Shown here: positions 1 through 5,466 of the stretch, one piece after another
How the letters are laid out: each line of letters opens with the position of its first letter
Numbering within the stretch: the first letter of the stretch is position 1
Source: Amphritea sp.
GTDB taxonomy: Bacteria; Pseudomonadota; Gammaproteobacteria; Pseudomonadales; Nitrincolaceae
Length of the DNA: 6,544 bases
Reading direction: 5' to 3'
NCBI GenBank assembly: GCA_024679635.1
Contig: JAIBDA010000078.1
Span: 1 to 6,544 of the forward strand
The notes under the pieces: model-generated
The model's database searches: none
Told to the model about the DNA's origin: nothing
What the model saw: the letters and a program-made list of their open reading frames with translations, nothing else
Translations under genes and position numbers: made by a program

Positions 1-721
1 GGAACAGCAACAGGAACAGGTTCGTATCGATCTGGCGGCGATGTTCCGACTGACCCAATTATTCGGTTGGGATGACACTATCTGGAACCATATTACCGCG
101 CGGGTTCCAGGCTCGGATCATCACTTCTACATGCATCGTTTCGGCCTTAACTACGAAGAAGTTACCGCGTCTAACCTGATTAAGGTAGACGAAGAAGGTA
201 ACGTGCTGGAAGGCCCCAGCGACGTAAACACTGCAGGCTTTATCATTCACGGTGCGATTCATCTGAGTGAAAGCCACCGTAATAACAAATTCGTCTTCCA
301 CGCACACCCACAATCCTGTACTGCCGCTACTGCATTTAAAGAGCTGCCATTTCTGGTACAGGATTCATCAATGCTTTACGGCAAAGTGGGCTTCCATGAC
401 TGGGAAGGTCTGTCAGTCGATCCTGACGAGCGCCATCGCATCGCCGACAACATGGGTGAGAACAGCTGCCTGATTATGCGTAACCACGGATTCCTTACCG
501 TAGGCGAAACCGCAGGTGAGTGTTTCATGAATATGTATTACCTGATCCGCACCTGTGAGTTTGCACTACAAGCAACGGCTTCTGGCTATGAACTGGAGCA
601 CGGTGATCCGGCCCTATGGGAACTGGCATCTAAGCAGTACGAAGCCTTTTCACCGGGTAAATACGAATGGCCAGGACTGCTACGCAAGTGTGATCGCGCC
701 GACCCTTCCTACAAGTTCTGA
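1..721 (+). CDS. Class II aldolase/adducin family protein, 5' end cut by window
   Basis: This is the C-terminal part of a cytoplasmic class II aldolase/adducin-fold enzyme. The frame is open from position 2, and the residues before the first ATG (position 41), ending VRIDLAA, continue the usual family opening, so that ATG is internal and the real start lies outside the window. Counting from the Met at 41, visible landmarks are the FGWDD...NHITARVPG segment (8-24), the zinc-binding pair H87/H89 in VFHAHP, and the third zinc ligand H149 in MRNHG. The catalytic acid of fuculose-phosphate aldolase (Glu73, in SSEW-type motifs) aligns by eye with G66 in NTAGFIIH, so retro-aldol chemistry should not be assumed. 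Many proteobacterial members of this family have the same NPAGF-like motif and no firm function. Metal binding looks intact. The dehydrogenase gene follows after 76 bp on the same strand, suggesting a shared pathway. The family call is confident; the substrate is unknown. Confidence 0.9.
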   Translation, partial: EQQQEQVRIDLAAMFRLTQLFGWDDTIWNHITARVPGSDHHFYMHRFGLNYEEVTASNLIKVDEEGNVLEGPSDVNTAGFIIHGAIHLSESHRNNKFVFHAHPQSCTAATAFKELPFLVQDSSMLYGKVGFHDWEGLSVDPDERHRIADNMGENSCLIMRNHGFLTVGETAGECFMNMYYLIRTCEFALQATASGYELEHGDPALWELASKQYEAFSPGKYEWPGLLRKCDRADPSYKF

Positions 722-742
722 TCAGCTTAGCGACAGAGAAAT

Positions 743-772
743 CACAGGCTGGTTAACTCTGGCCTGTGTTTT
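743..772 (+). terminator. Terminator-like hairpin between aldolase and dehydrogenase genes
   Basis: A perfect 7-bp inverted repeat (CACAGGC at 743-749, GCCTGTG at 762-768) with a 12-base loop is followed at once by TTTT (769-772). It lies 22 bases after the aldolase stop and 26 bases before the dehydrogenase ATG. There is no room for a promoter between it and that ATG, so it probably acts as a leaky terminator, attenuator or 3'-end stabiliser within the operon rather than a full stop. Confidence 0.55.
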
Positions 773-797
773 AAACTCCAAGATACGGAAAATAATA

Positions 798-1691
798 ATG
801 AAAATAGGTTTTATTGGTCTGGGCAATATGGGCTCAGGCATGGCAGCTAACCTGCTTGAATACTGTAAATCTAAGGGTGACGAACTACTGGTACTGGATC
901 TAAACCAGACCGTAGTCAATCAGTTTATATCAAATGGGGCCAGCGCCGGCGAATCAGTTAAAGACATCGCTCAAAACTGCGAGGTAATATTCACCTCTCT
1001 ACCTAGCTCAGTGCAGGTCAATCAGATCGCATTTGGCGACGAAGGTATTCTGCAAAATGCTCAGCCAGGCGCAATCTGGATTGAAACCAGCACCAATGAG
1101 CTGGCCGAATGGGAAAAAGTTCGCGCTGCGGCCTCTGATAATATCACCCTGATTGATGGACCAGTGACTGGCGGTGCCGAAGGCGCAGCAGCAGGTACTC
1201 TGACAATGCTATTGGGAATTGAGCAGAATCAGCTGGATAGCTTAACTACACTGCTGGAATCATTTACTAAACGCGCTGTGCGAATGGGGCCTTCCGGAGC
1301 CGGCTATGTGACTAAACTGGCTCAGTTACACCTCAATTACCTTGTCGCTCAGGGAATCGGTGAAGCACTGATGATGGGAGCCAAGGCTGAGCTTGATCTG
1401 GATGTATTACACAACGTGCTGCAAAACAGTTGCGCTCAAAGCTACGTGGTGGATAGTTATATCCCTAAAGTATTGGACGGAAGCTATGATCAGTCTTTTG
1501 CACTTGGCCTGGCAACAAAAGATATGCGCCTGATCACAGAGCTCGGAGCGCATCTGGGTATCGATATGACACTGGGCAACAAAGTCTACTCAACCTATCA
1601 GGCGGCAACTGAAAAGTATGGTGCTGAAGTGCCACATCTAAGCGTACTTAGACTAATCGAAGAACAGTCCGGACAACAATTACGCAGCTAA
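798..1691 (+). CDS. NAD-binding beta-hydroxyacid dehydrogenase (3-hydroxyisobutyrate dehydrogenase family)
   Basis: This 297-residue cytoplasmic oxidoreductase is of normal family length. It should interconvert a beta-hydroxyacid and its semialdehyde or ketoacid using a nicotinamide cofactor. The N-terminal Rossmann fold starts with the GLGNMG dinucleotide motif (residues 7-12). D34 at the end of the second strand (LVLDLN) suggests NAD over NADP. The substrate-binding motif DGPVTGGAEGAAAGTL spans 120-135 and the catalytic Lys is K173 in GPSGAGYVTK. The C-terminal helical domain carries the usual LATKDM segment (K241). The Asn normally three or four residues after the catalytic Lys is absent: Q176 and L177 stand there. 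The frame stays open upstream to an ATG at 555, but that would overlap the aldolase gene by 167 bases. The ATG at 798 begins exactly with the canonical MKIGFIGLG and has GGAA (787-790) as a weak ribosome binding site. The true substrate (hydroxyisobutyrate, tartronate semialdehyde, tetronate or other) cannot be read from sequence. Confidence 0.93.
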   Translation: MKIGFIGLGNMGSGMAANLLEYCKSKGDELLVLDLNQTVVNQFISNGASAGESVKDIAQNCEVIFTSLPSSVQVNQIAFGDEGILQNAQPGAIWIETSTNELAEWEKVRAAASDNITLIDGPVTGGAEGAAAGTLTMLLGIEQNQLDSLTTLLESFTKRAVRMGPSGAGYVTKLAQLHLNYLVAQGIGEALMMGAKAELDLDVLHNVLQNSCAQSYVVDSYIPKVLDGSYDQSFALGLATKDMRLITELGAHLGIDMTLGNKVYSTYQAATEKYGAEVPHLSVLRLIEEQSGQQLRS

Positions 1692-1707
1692 TTTGATTCA
1701 AACATAC

Positions 1708-1740
1708 CAGCTGGTTGCACCTTTGCTTCCAGCTGTTTTT
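1708..1740 (+). terminator. Intrinsic terminator after the dehydrogenase gene
   Basis: CAGCTGG (1708-1714) pairs perfectly with CCAGCTG (1729-1735). Inside it, after a TT/TT internal loop, GCA (1717-1719) pairs with TGC (1724-1726) around a four-base loop. Five T residues (1736-1740) follow directly. It starts 16 bases after the dehydrogenase stop and marks the end of the aldolase-dehydrogenase transcription unit, separating it from the LysR gene. Confidence 0.8.
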
Positions 1741-1816
1741 ATATGTTAAATCAAAATAGTCAGCATTAAGAAAGGACCTTCTTACAGAAGTCGTTTCAGC
1801 TTACGCCTGTTTTTGA

Positions 1817-1840
1817 CGTAGTATAGATATTAATACTACG
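1817..1840. promoter_or_regulatory. 24-bp inverted repeat upstream of the LysR gene, candidate operator
   Basis: Perfect 8-bp arms, CGTAGTAT (1817-1824) and ATACTACG (1833-1840), are separated by AGATATTA. The repeat ends 26 bp before the LysR ATG. Its left arm overlaps TTGACG (1813-1818), which resembles a -35 box, although no convincing -10 follows at normal spacing. A dyad at this place in front of a LysR-family gene is typical of an autoregulatory site. It is not a classical T-N11-A box centred on the dyad, because the spacer is even-numbered. No U-tract follows, so a terminator is unlikely. Confidence 0.45.
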
Positions 1841-1866
1841 GCGATAATCACAAACTCAGGGCCAGT

Positions 1867-2754
1867 ATGAACATCGAAAATCTACGTGCTTTTCTTGAAG
1901 TGACTGCCACAGGCAGTTTTCAGAAGGCTTCGGAAAACCTTCATCTTACCCAGTCGTCCATCAGCGCCCGCATAAAAGCGCTGGAAGAACGTTTAAACCG
2001 GGAGCTATTTACCCGTAAACGTGACGGAGTGGCTCTCAATAATGGTGGTAAAGCCTTCTATCCATACGCCCTGTCCGTCGTAAAAACCTGGCAACAGGCC
2101 CAGCAAGAAGTCTCTTTACCCCCGGGCGTTAAAGCGATAGTAAACCTGGGCATACCCGTTCACTACTGGAACAAACTCTATTCCGACTGGCTCGACTGGA
2201 TGAATGAGCATGCAACAGGGGTCGCTACCCGAATTCAATCAGACTACTCTGTCTATCTTCTTCAGGAATTACGCGAAGGCTTATTGGATCTCGCCTTGGT
2301 TTTCGAACACCAGCAAACACCGGGGTTACATGTTGAACCACTGTTTACTGAACAACTGATTTTGGTATCCACGGAACCCAGAACGGTTGGGAGCGGACAC
2401 ACTGAAGGTTACATCTACATTAACTGGGGGCAGCAGTTTCAGGAACAACACAATCAGGAGTATCCCGATATTCCTCACCACCGCATAACACTGGCTCTGG
2501 AATCACAGGCGTTAGAACAGATGCTAGCCAAGGGAGGTTCTGCCTATCTGGCTCAGTCTACAGCGCAGCCACTGATGGATAATCAGCAACTTTTCGAAGT
2601 GAAAGACGCTCGACAATTCAGCCTCACCATCTATCTTGCTATCAGCGAAGCTAAACGACAGGATTCAGCTATCATCAATGCAATAAAGGGAATCAAAAAA
2701 TCTGATTTTGTTAAACAACGAGTACTGGCACTCGATGAAAAACAGAGGCCCTAG
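1867..2754 (+). CDS. LysR-family transcriptional regulator (HdfR-like)
   Basis: This 295-residue protein has standard LysR length and architecture. An N-terminal winged helix-turn-helix (about 1-65) shows the family pattern ASENLHLTQSSISARIKALE within 21-40, then LFTRKR and a linker helix (about 65-85). A periplasmic-binding-protein-like effector domain follows from about residue 90 to the end. The DNA-binding part and stretches such as INWGQQFQ in the effector domain resemble E. coli HdfR from memory, so orthology is not claimed. AGGG five bases before the ATG gives a reasonable ribosome binding site. Lying between the aldolase-dehydrogenase pair and the oppositely oriented enolase-type gene, it could control either or both, but it is not in the usual divergent arrangement with any visible target. 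The inverted repeat just upstream suggests autoregulation. Its inducer cannot be deduced. Confidence 0.93.
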   Translation: MNIENLRAFLEVTATGSFQKASENLHLTQSSISARIKALEERLNRELFTRKRDGVALNNGGKAFYPYALSVVKTWQQAQQEVSLPPGVKAIVNLGIPVHYWNKLYSDWLDWMNEHATGVATRIQSDYSVYLLQELREGLLDLALVFEHQQTPGLHVEPLFTEQLILVSTEPRTVGSGHTEGYIYINWGQQFQEQHNQEYPDIPHHRITLALESQALEQMLAKGGSAYLAQSTAQPLMDNQQLFEVKDARQFSLTIYLAISEAKRQDSAIINAIKGIKKSDFVKQRVLALDEKQRP

Positions 2755-2767
2755 CCTCCGTTTTTTT
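2745..2767 (+). terminator. Intrinsic terminator overlapping the LysR stop codon
   Basis: GAGGC (2745-2749) pairs with GCCTC (2754-2758) around CCTA, and after CG comes a run of seven T residues (2761-2767). The TAG stop (2752-2754) lies in the loop and the first base of the right arm, so the hairpin includes the last codons of the regulator gene. The stem is short but G+C-rich and the T-run is strong. Confidence 0.7.
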
Positions 2768-2793
2768 AAAAAACTGATTAAATCTCAGCAGTT
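2768..2793 (-). terminator. Possible weak terminator for the minus-strand enolase-type gene
   Basis: Read on the minus strand, AACTG (complement of 2789-2793) pairs with CAGTT (complement of 2772-2776) over a 12-base loop, and the A-run at 2768-2771 becomes a T-tract. The stem is only five pairs with low G+C and an alternative CTGA/TCAG pairing exists, so the call is tentative. With the plus-strand terminator next to it, it would separate the two converging transcripts. Confidence 0.3.
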
Positions 2794-2812
2794 ACAATAT
2801 ACAAGCACCCAC

Positions 2813-3898
2813 CTATTTTAGTTGATGGCTCTCTATAAACTCATAATCAAATGTAAAGCCCAGACCTGGCGCCTCAGGCATCAGAATACAGCCATCTTCA
2901 ATCTGCATTTCTTCTTTATACAACGGTGTAAACCAATCCACATGCTCAACTGAAATGCAGTTTGCAGCAGATCCAGCGATACTCAGACTCTGCTCAGTAA
3001 AGATATGGGTAGATACCGGAATATTATATGCAGAAGCCAGCGCGACACTCTTACGAAACTCACTCAAACCGCCAATCCGCTGGAGATCAGGCATGAGTAT
3101 ATCAACCGCACGGCTGTCAAGAATACTCTTCATACCAAACCTGGTGTAATCGGTTTCACCGCTGGCGATCGGGACATTACTCGCTTCTAGAACGCGGGCA
3201 TGACCGGCCAGATCATGAGCTGGAACAGGCTCTTCCAGCCAGCCTATATCAACCTCTTCCAACTGACGCGCCAGACTGATGGCTTGACGCGCAGTCAGTG
3301 ATTGATTCGCATCAGTAAGAATTTCAATATCATCGCCGATAGAGTTCCGCAAAGCTTTCGCCCGTGCTACATCTTCTTTCGCACTTTCTTTACCAATACG
3401 AAGCTTCATAGAACGGAAGCCCTGATCTATAAAGCCATGCGCTTCTTCTATCAGCTCATCAATACTGGCAGACAACCACAAACCACTACTTGCATAGGTT
3501 TTTACTTTATCCCGACAAGCACCAAATAGTTGATACAGCGGCATATTTGCCTGTTTGCCTATCAGATCCCAAAGCGCTGTATCAATTGCTGAAATAGCTG
3601 AGATGGAAATCCCTTTCTGGCCAACTGGGTTACAATCATTCCACATCTGTTCCCAGATTTTTTCAACAAACAACGGGCTATGACCGATCACGAACTGAGT
3701 CAAACTGTTGATCATCGCTTCAAATACGGTCAGACGATCTTTATTCAGTGCAAATACATAGTTCTCACCGACCAAACCGGTATCGGTTTCAATCCGCACC
3801 AGTACACAGCCTACTGTCTCTGTCTTATGAATGGCGGTGATAAGAGGTTTCTGCAGAGGTATCTCAACCTTCAGGGTTTTAACATTAGTTATCTTCAC
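2813..3898 (-). CDS. Mandelate racemase/muconate lactonizing enzyme family protein (MR-type enolase superfamily)
   Basis: Cytoplasmic Mg-dependent enzyme, 361 residues from the GTG at 3898, that should abstract the proton alpha to a carboxylate (dehydration or epimerisation of a hydroxy or sugar acid). The capping domain occupies about 1-125 and the barrel follows. Metal ligands are D196 (TDANQ), E222 (WLEEP) and E248 (SGET). The His-Asp dyad of the mandelate racemase subgroup is H298 (STHIF) with D271 (MPDLQRIGG), and E318 (VEHVD) matches the usual Glu. All fall one residue beyond mandelate racemase numbering. At the KxK motif the sequence is K165-L-R167, so the second Lys is Arg. The frame extends seven codons to an ATG at 3919, but AGGAGA stands five bases before GTG 3898, and starting there gives the typical (M)KITNVKTLKV opening. 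The gene converges on the LysR gene and diverges from the betaine-type importer. Substrate unknown; MR-type catalysis likely, probably a dehydratase. Confidence 0.92.
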   Translation of the reverse strand: MKITNVKTLKVEIPLQKPLITAIHKTETVGCVLVRIETDTGLVGENYVFALNKDRLTVFEAMINSLTQFVIGHSPLFVEKIWEQMWNDCNPVGQKGISISAISAIDTALWDLIGKQANMPLYQLFGACRDKVKTYASSGLWLSASIDELIEEAHGFIDQGFRSMKLRIGKESAKEDVARAKALRNSIGDDIEILTDANQSLTARQAISLARQLEEVDIGWLEEPVPAHDLAGHARVLEASNVPIASGETDYTRFGMKSILDSRAVDILMPDLQRIGGLSEFRKSVALASAYNIPVSTHIFTEQSLSIAGSAANCISVEHVDWFTPLYKEEMQIEDGCILMPEAPGLGFTFDYEFIESHQLK

Positions 3899-3902
3899 GT
3901 GC

Positions 3903-3908
3903 TCTCCT
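3903..3908 (-). promoter_or_regulatory. Shine-Dalgarno selecting the GTG start of the enolase-type gene
   Basis: On the minus strand this reads AGGAGA, with five bases between AGGAG and the GTG at 3898-3896. The upstream in-frame ATG at 3919 has only a weak GAG-type site, and its extra residues (MQLAGEH) precede the normal family N terminus. Confidence 0.7.
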
Positions 3909-3931
3909 GCTAACTGCATCTAAACATCTCT

Positions 3932-3949
3932 ATATCTATATATGGATAT
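3932..3949. promoter_or_regulatory. AT-rich 18-bp imperfect palindrome, candidate operator
   Basis: ATATC (3932-3936) and GATAT (3945-3949) flank a central ATATAT (3938-3943). The only mismatched pair is T3937 with G3944, so 16 of 18 bases are symmetric. It lies about 34 bp upstream of the GTG start of the enolase-type gene, where a repressor could block its promoter. Simple TA-rich sequence forms such dyads by chance more readily than mixed sequence. Confidence 0.3.
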
Positions 3950-4190
3950 GGGCCATTTCTTCAGTCAGATATAAAGCTGCGTAGCTGGCGTATCGTTATT
4001 ATTCTATGAATGCATCCTAGAGCAGAGTGAAACTCAACTGAAATTTAATTATTTTAATCTTTCTTTAAATACTTTTTATACCCTGGATATTTAAGAACCA
4101 AAATTAAGCCAAACACCCTGCGAATAGTCTATTCCGACACCTCATAAGTTTTATTTAAGATCTTTGCAATAACTATAAATTTAACAACAA

Positions 4191-4250
4191 CCCCTGAGTC
4201 ACTCTAGTATCGGGGATAGAAGTTTTCGATCCCTGACATCAAATAGATGT
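4191..4250 (+). promoter_or_regulatory. Cluster of competing hairpins upstream of the binding-protein gene
   Basis: CCCC (4191-4194) plus GA (4196-4197) can pair with TC (4210-4211) plus GGGG (4212-4215). Alternatively GGGAT (4213-4217) pairs with ATCCC (4229-4233), with an inner GAA/TTC extension. The two foldings are mutually exclusive because CCCTGA occurs twice (4192-4197 and 4231-4236) around one G-run. A third hairpin, ACATC/GATGT (4236-4240, 4246-4250), is followed by TTT. If transcription starts upstream this could be a switching leader; as DNA it could be a protein site. The promoter that would transcribe it is not identified. Confidence 0.3.
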
Positions 4251-4278
4251 TTTAAGTATTAAGTGTGATCAGTCACCG

Positions 4279-4308
4279 TTGACCTGAGATCTCTTAAGCA
4301 AACACAAT
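4279..4308 (+). promoter_or_regulatory. Candidate sigma70 promoter for the transporter operon
   Basis: TTGACC (4279-4284, five of six consensus bases) and CACAAT (4303-4308, four of six) are separated by 18 bp. Transcription would start near 4315, giving a very short leader that still includes the AAGGA ribosome binding site at 4317-4321. The short leader and imperfect -10 make this tentative. If correct, the hairpin cluster upstream would not be in the mRNA. Confidence 0.35.
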
Positions 4309-4316
4309 AAAAAATG

Positions 4317-4321
4317 AAGGA
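4317..4321 (+). promoter_or_regulatory. Shine-Dalgarno selecting the ATG at 4329
   Basis: AAGGA stands seven bases before ATG 4329 and lies inside the first codons that would be read from the alternative in-frame ATG at 4314. The 4329 start gives a signal peptide beginning MKKS, the usual form, so the upstream ATG is rejected. Confidence 0.75.
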
Positions 4322-4328
4322 AACGATA

Positions 4329-5300
4329 ATGAAGAAATCTATCCTGGCCATCACCGGTTTAGTCATCAGCAGTTCTATGATCTCTACCACGGCTCAGGCC
4401 GCATGTGGCGAAGTTACCATTAGCGAAATGAACTGGTCATCATCTCAGTTAGTCACTTCAGTTTCTAAGTTCCTGATGGAACAAGGTTATGGTTGTAGTG
4501 TTCAAACTGTTCCTACTTCTACGGTTCCTTCTGTTACCTCTATGGCAGAAACAGGCAAGCCTGACATTGTTACCGAACTTTGGTTGAACTCTGTACCACT
4601 ATATTTTGAGCTAGAAGAACAAGGTAAGGTTATTACCGCGACTAACGTACTCTCTGACGGTGGCCAGGATGCTTGGTGGATTCCTCAATATCTGGTTGAT
4701 AAGCATCCTGAACTCAAAACGATCGATGGCGTACTCGCTAATCCTGAACTTGTAGGCGGCCGTTTTCATAACGCGCCGGATGGATGGGGTGTACGTATCA
4801 AAAACGATAACCTGATAAAAGCTTTTGATTTCTCCAGCCATGGTATGGATGTCTTCAACCACGGTTCAGGTGAAACACTGGCTGCAGCTATAGCTTCTGC
4901 CAATAACGCTAAAGAACCATTCTTTGGATATTACTGGGCACCAACCTCTGTGCTGGGTAAATATAAGATGCATCCAGTTGATATGGGACCATTCAATAAA
5001 GAAGCCCATGATTGCGCAGCATCGAAAGACTGTGCCAACCCACAAAAAACATCCCTTCAAACAGGTACAGTCATAACCGCTGTGACATCAGAGCTTGCAA
5101 GCCGAGAACCTGAAATATTTCAACTGATGAAAAACATCTCATTTACTAATCAGGAAATGAGTGATCTGCTTGCCTGGCAGGAAGAGAACAAAGCATCAGC
5201 TGAAGAAACAGCCGTACACTTTATCACTTCCCAGCAAGATACTTGGTCAGCCTGGATCAATGATGATGCCCGTAAGAAATTAACCGCTCTCTTAAACTAA
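4329..5300 (+). CDS. ABC transporter periplasmic binding protein, betaine/choline/proline (OpuAC) class
   Basis: A secreted solute-binding protein of 323 residues that captures a quaternary amine or similar zwitterion and delivers it to the permease encoded next. The Sec signal peptide has a Lys pair (MKKS), a hydrophobic core and an AQA site after residue 24. The mature part shows OpuAC-family signatures: SEMNWSSS near the start, ELWLNS (83-88), DAWWIPQYLVDKHPELKTI (114-132), and FFGYYWAPTSVLGKY (198-212). W36, W85, W116/W117 and Y201/Y202/W203 are candidates for the aromatic cage that binds trimethylammonium groups in this family. Four cysteines (C26, C56, C229, C235) could form two disulfides in the periplasm. 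C26 is not in a lipobox (QAAC), so a soluble periplasmic protein is expected. A large hairpin after the stop may raise its expression over the permease. Ligand choice among glycine betaine, choline, proline betaine, carnitine or DMSP cannot be settled by reading. Confidence 0.93.
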   Translation: MKKSILAITGLVISSSMISTTAQAACGEVTISEMNWSSSQLVTSVSKFLMEQGYGCSVQTVPTSTVPSVTSMAETGKPDIVTELWLNSVPLYFELEEQGKVITATNVLSDGGQDAWWIPQYLVDKHPELKTIDGVLANPELVGGRFHNAPDGWGVRIKNDNLIKAFDFSSHGMDVFNHGSGETLAAAIASANNAKEPFFGYYWAPTSVLGKYKMHPVDMGPFNKEAHDCAASKDCANPQKTSLQTGTVITAVTSELASREPEIFQLMKNISFTNQEMSDLLAWQEENKASAEETAVHFITSQQDTWSAWINDDARKKLTALLN

Positions 5301-5312
5301 CGCTATTAGTCC

Positions 5313-5343
5313 AATGGAGCTCAGTACATTCCTGAGCTCCATT
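5313..5343 (+). terminator. Perfect 12-bp hairpin between binding-protein and permease genes
   Basis: AATGGAGCTCAG (5313-5324) and CTGAGCTCCATT (5332-5343) are exact reverse complements with a seven-base loop. It starts 12 bases after the binding-protein stop. Only a broken pyrimidine stretch (CTTTCCC) follows, not a clean T-run, so partial termination or protection of the upstream mRNA from 3' exonucleases is more likely than full termination. This is the expected means of making binding protein in excess over membrane subunits. Confidence 0.7.
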
Positions 5344-5358
5344 CTTTCCCAGTTCATT

Positions 5359-5390
5359 GGCAATTAATATTGCATTTAAAGCAACATGCC
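5359..5390 (+). repeat. Small overlapping inverted repeats before the permease gene
   Basis: GCAAT/ATTGC (5360-5364, 5369-5373) forms a hairpin with loop TAAT. Its right arm can instead pair as TTGC (5370-5373) with GCAA (5381-5384), enclosed by GGCA (5359-5362) and TGCC (5387-5390). Stems are short and A+T-rich. No function is evident. Confidence 0.3.
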
Positions 5391-5466
5391 ATAAAAAACA
5401 CGCACAGCTACTCTCCCTATTAGGTACCTATGCCTGGGATTAAAGAAGTCAGAAACAGGATAAATT

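Larger units (their letters stand above)
3899..4328. other. Divergent intergenic control region (430 bp)
   Basis: No credible gene lies between the enolase-type gene and the transporter. The stretch is AT-rich in its middle (about 4030-4190), where I see only isolated TATAAA-like hexamers (for example 4174-4179) without good -35 partners. Listed separately are an AT-rich palindrome near the enolase-type gene, a hairpin cluster 80-140 bp before the transporter, and a candidate promoter just before the transporter. I find no riboswitch class that I recognise. Confidence 0.7.

Noticed and set aside
555..797. Upstream extension of the dehydrogenase frame to an ATG at 555
   Set aside because: It would overlap the aldolase gene by 167 bases and adds residues unlike the family; the ATG at 798 starts precisely with the canonical Rossmann strand MKIGFIGLG.
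1775..1792. GACCTTC/GAAGTC hairpin between the dehydrogenase and LysR genes
   Set aside because: The stem contains a bulge and no T-run follows; nothing distinguishes it from chance pairing.
3302..3913. Plus-strand open frames opposite the enolase-type gene
   Set aside because: They are antisense shadows: their translations show no family pattern, while the minus-strand frame carries a full set of enolase-superfamily residues.
3969..3990. Sigma54-type -24/-12 element at CTGGCG...
   Set aside because: TGGC is present, but the required GC at the -12 position with correct spacing is missing.
4264..4273. TGTGATCAGTCAC resembling a CRP site
   Set aside because: The half-sites TGTGA and TCAC are separated by four bases, not the six that CRP requires.
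4387..4410. Possible lipoprotein signal at C26 of the binding protein
   Set aside because: The residues before the Cys are Q-A-A, without the Leu-like residue at -3 of a lipobox; an AQA signal peptidase I site fits better.
5357..5395. Promoter for the permease gene (TTGGCA or TTGCAT with TTTAAA or CATAAA)
   Set aside because: Spacings of 12 and 14 bp are too short for a sigma70 promoter, and the hexamers are weak.
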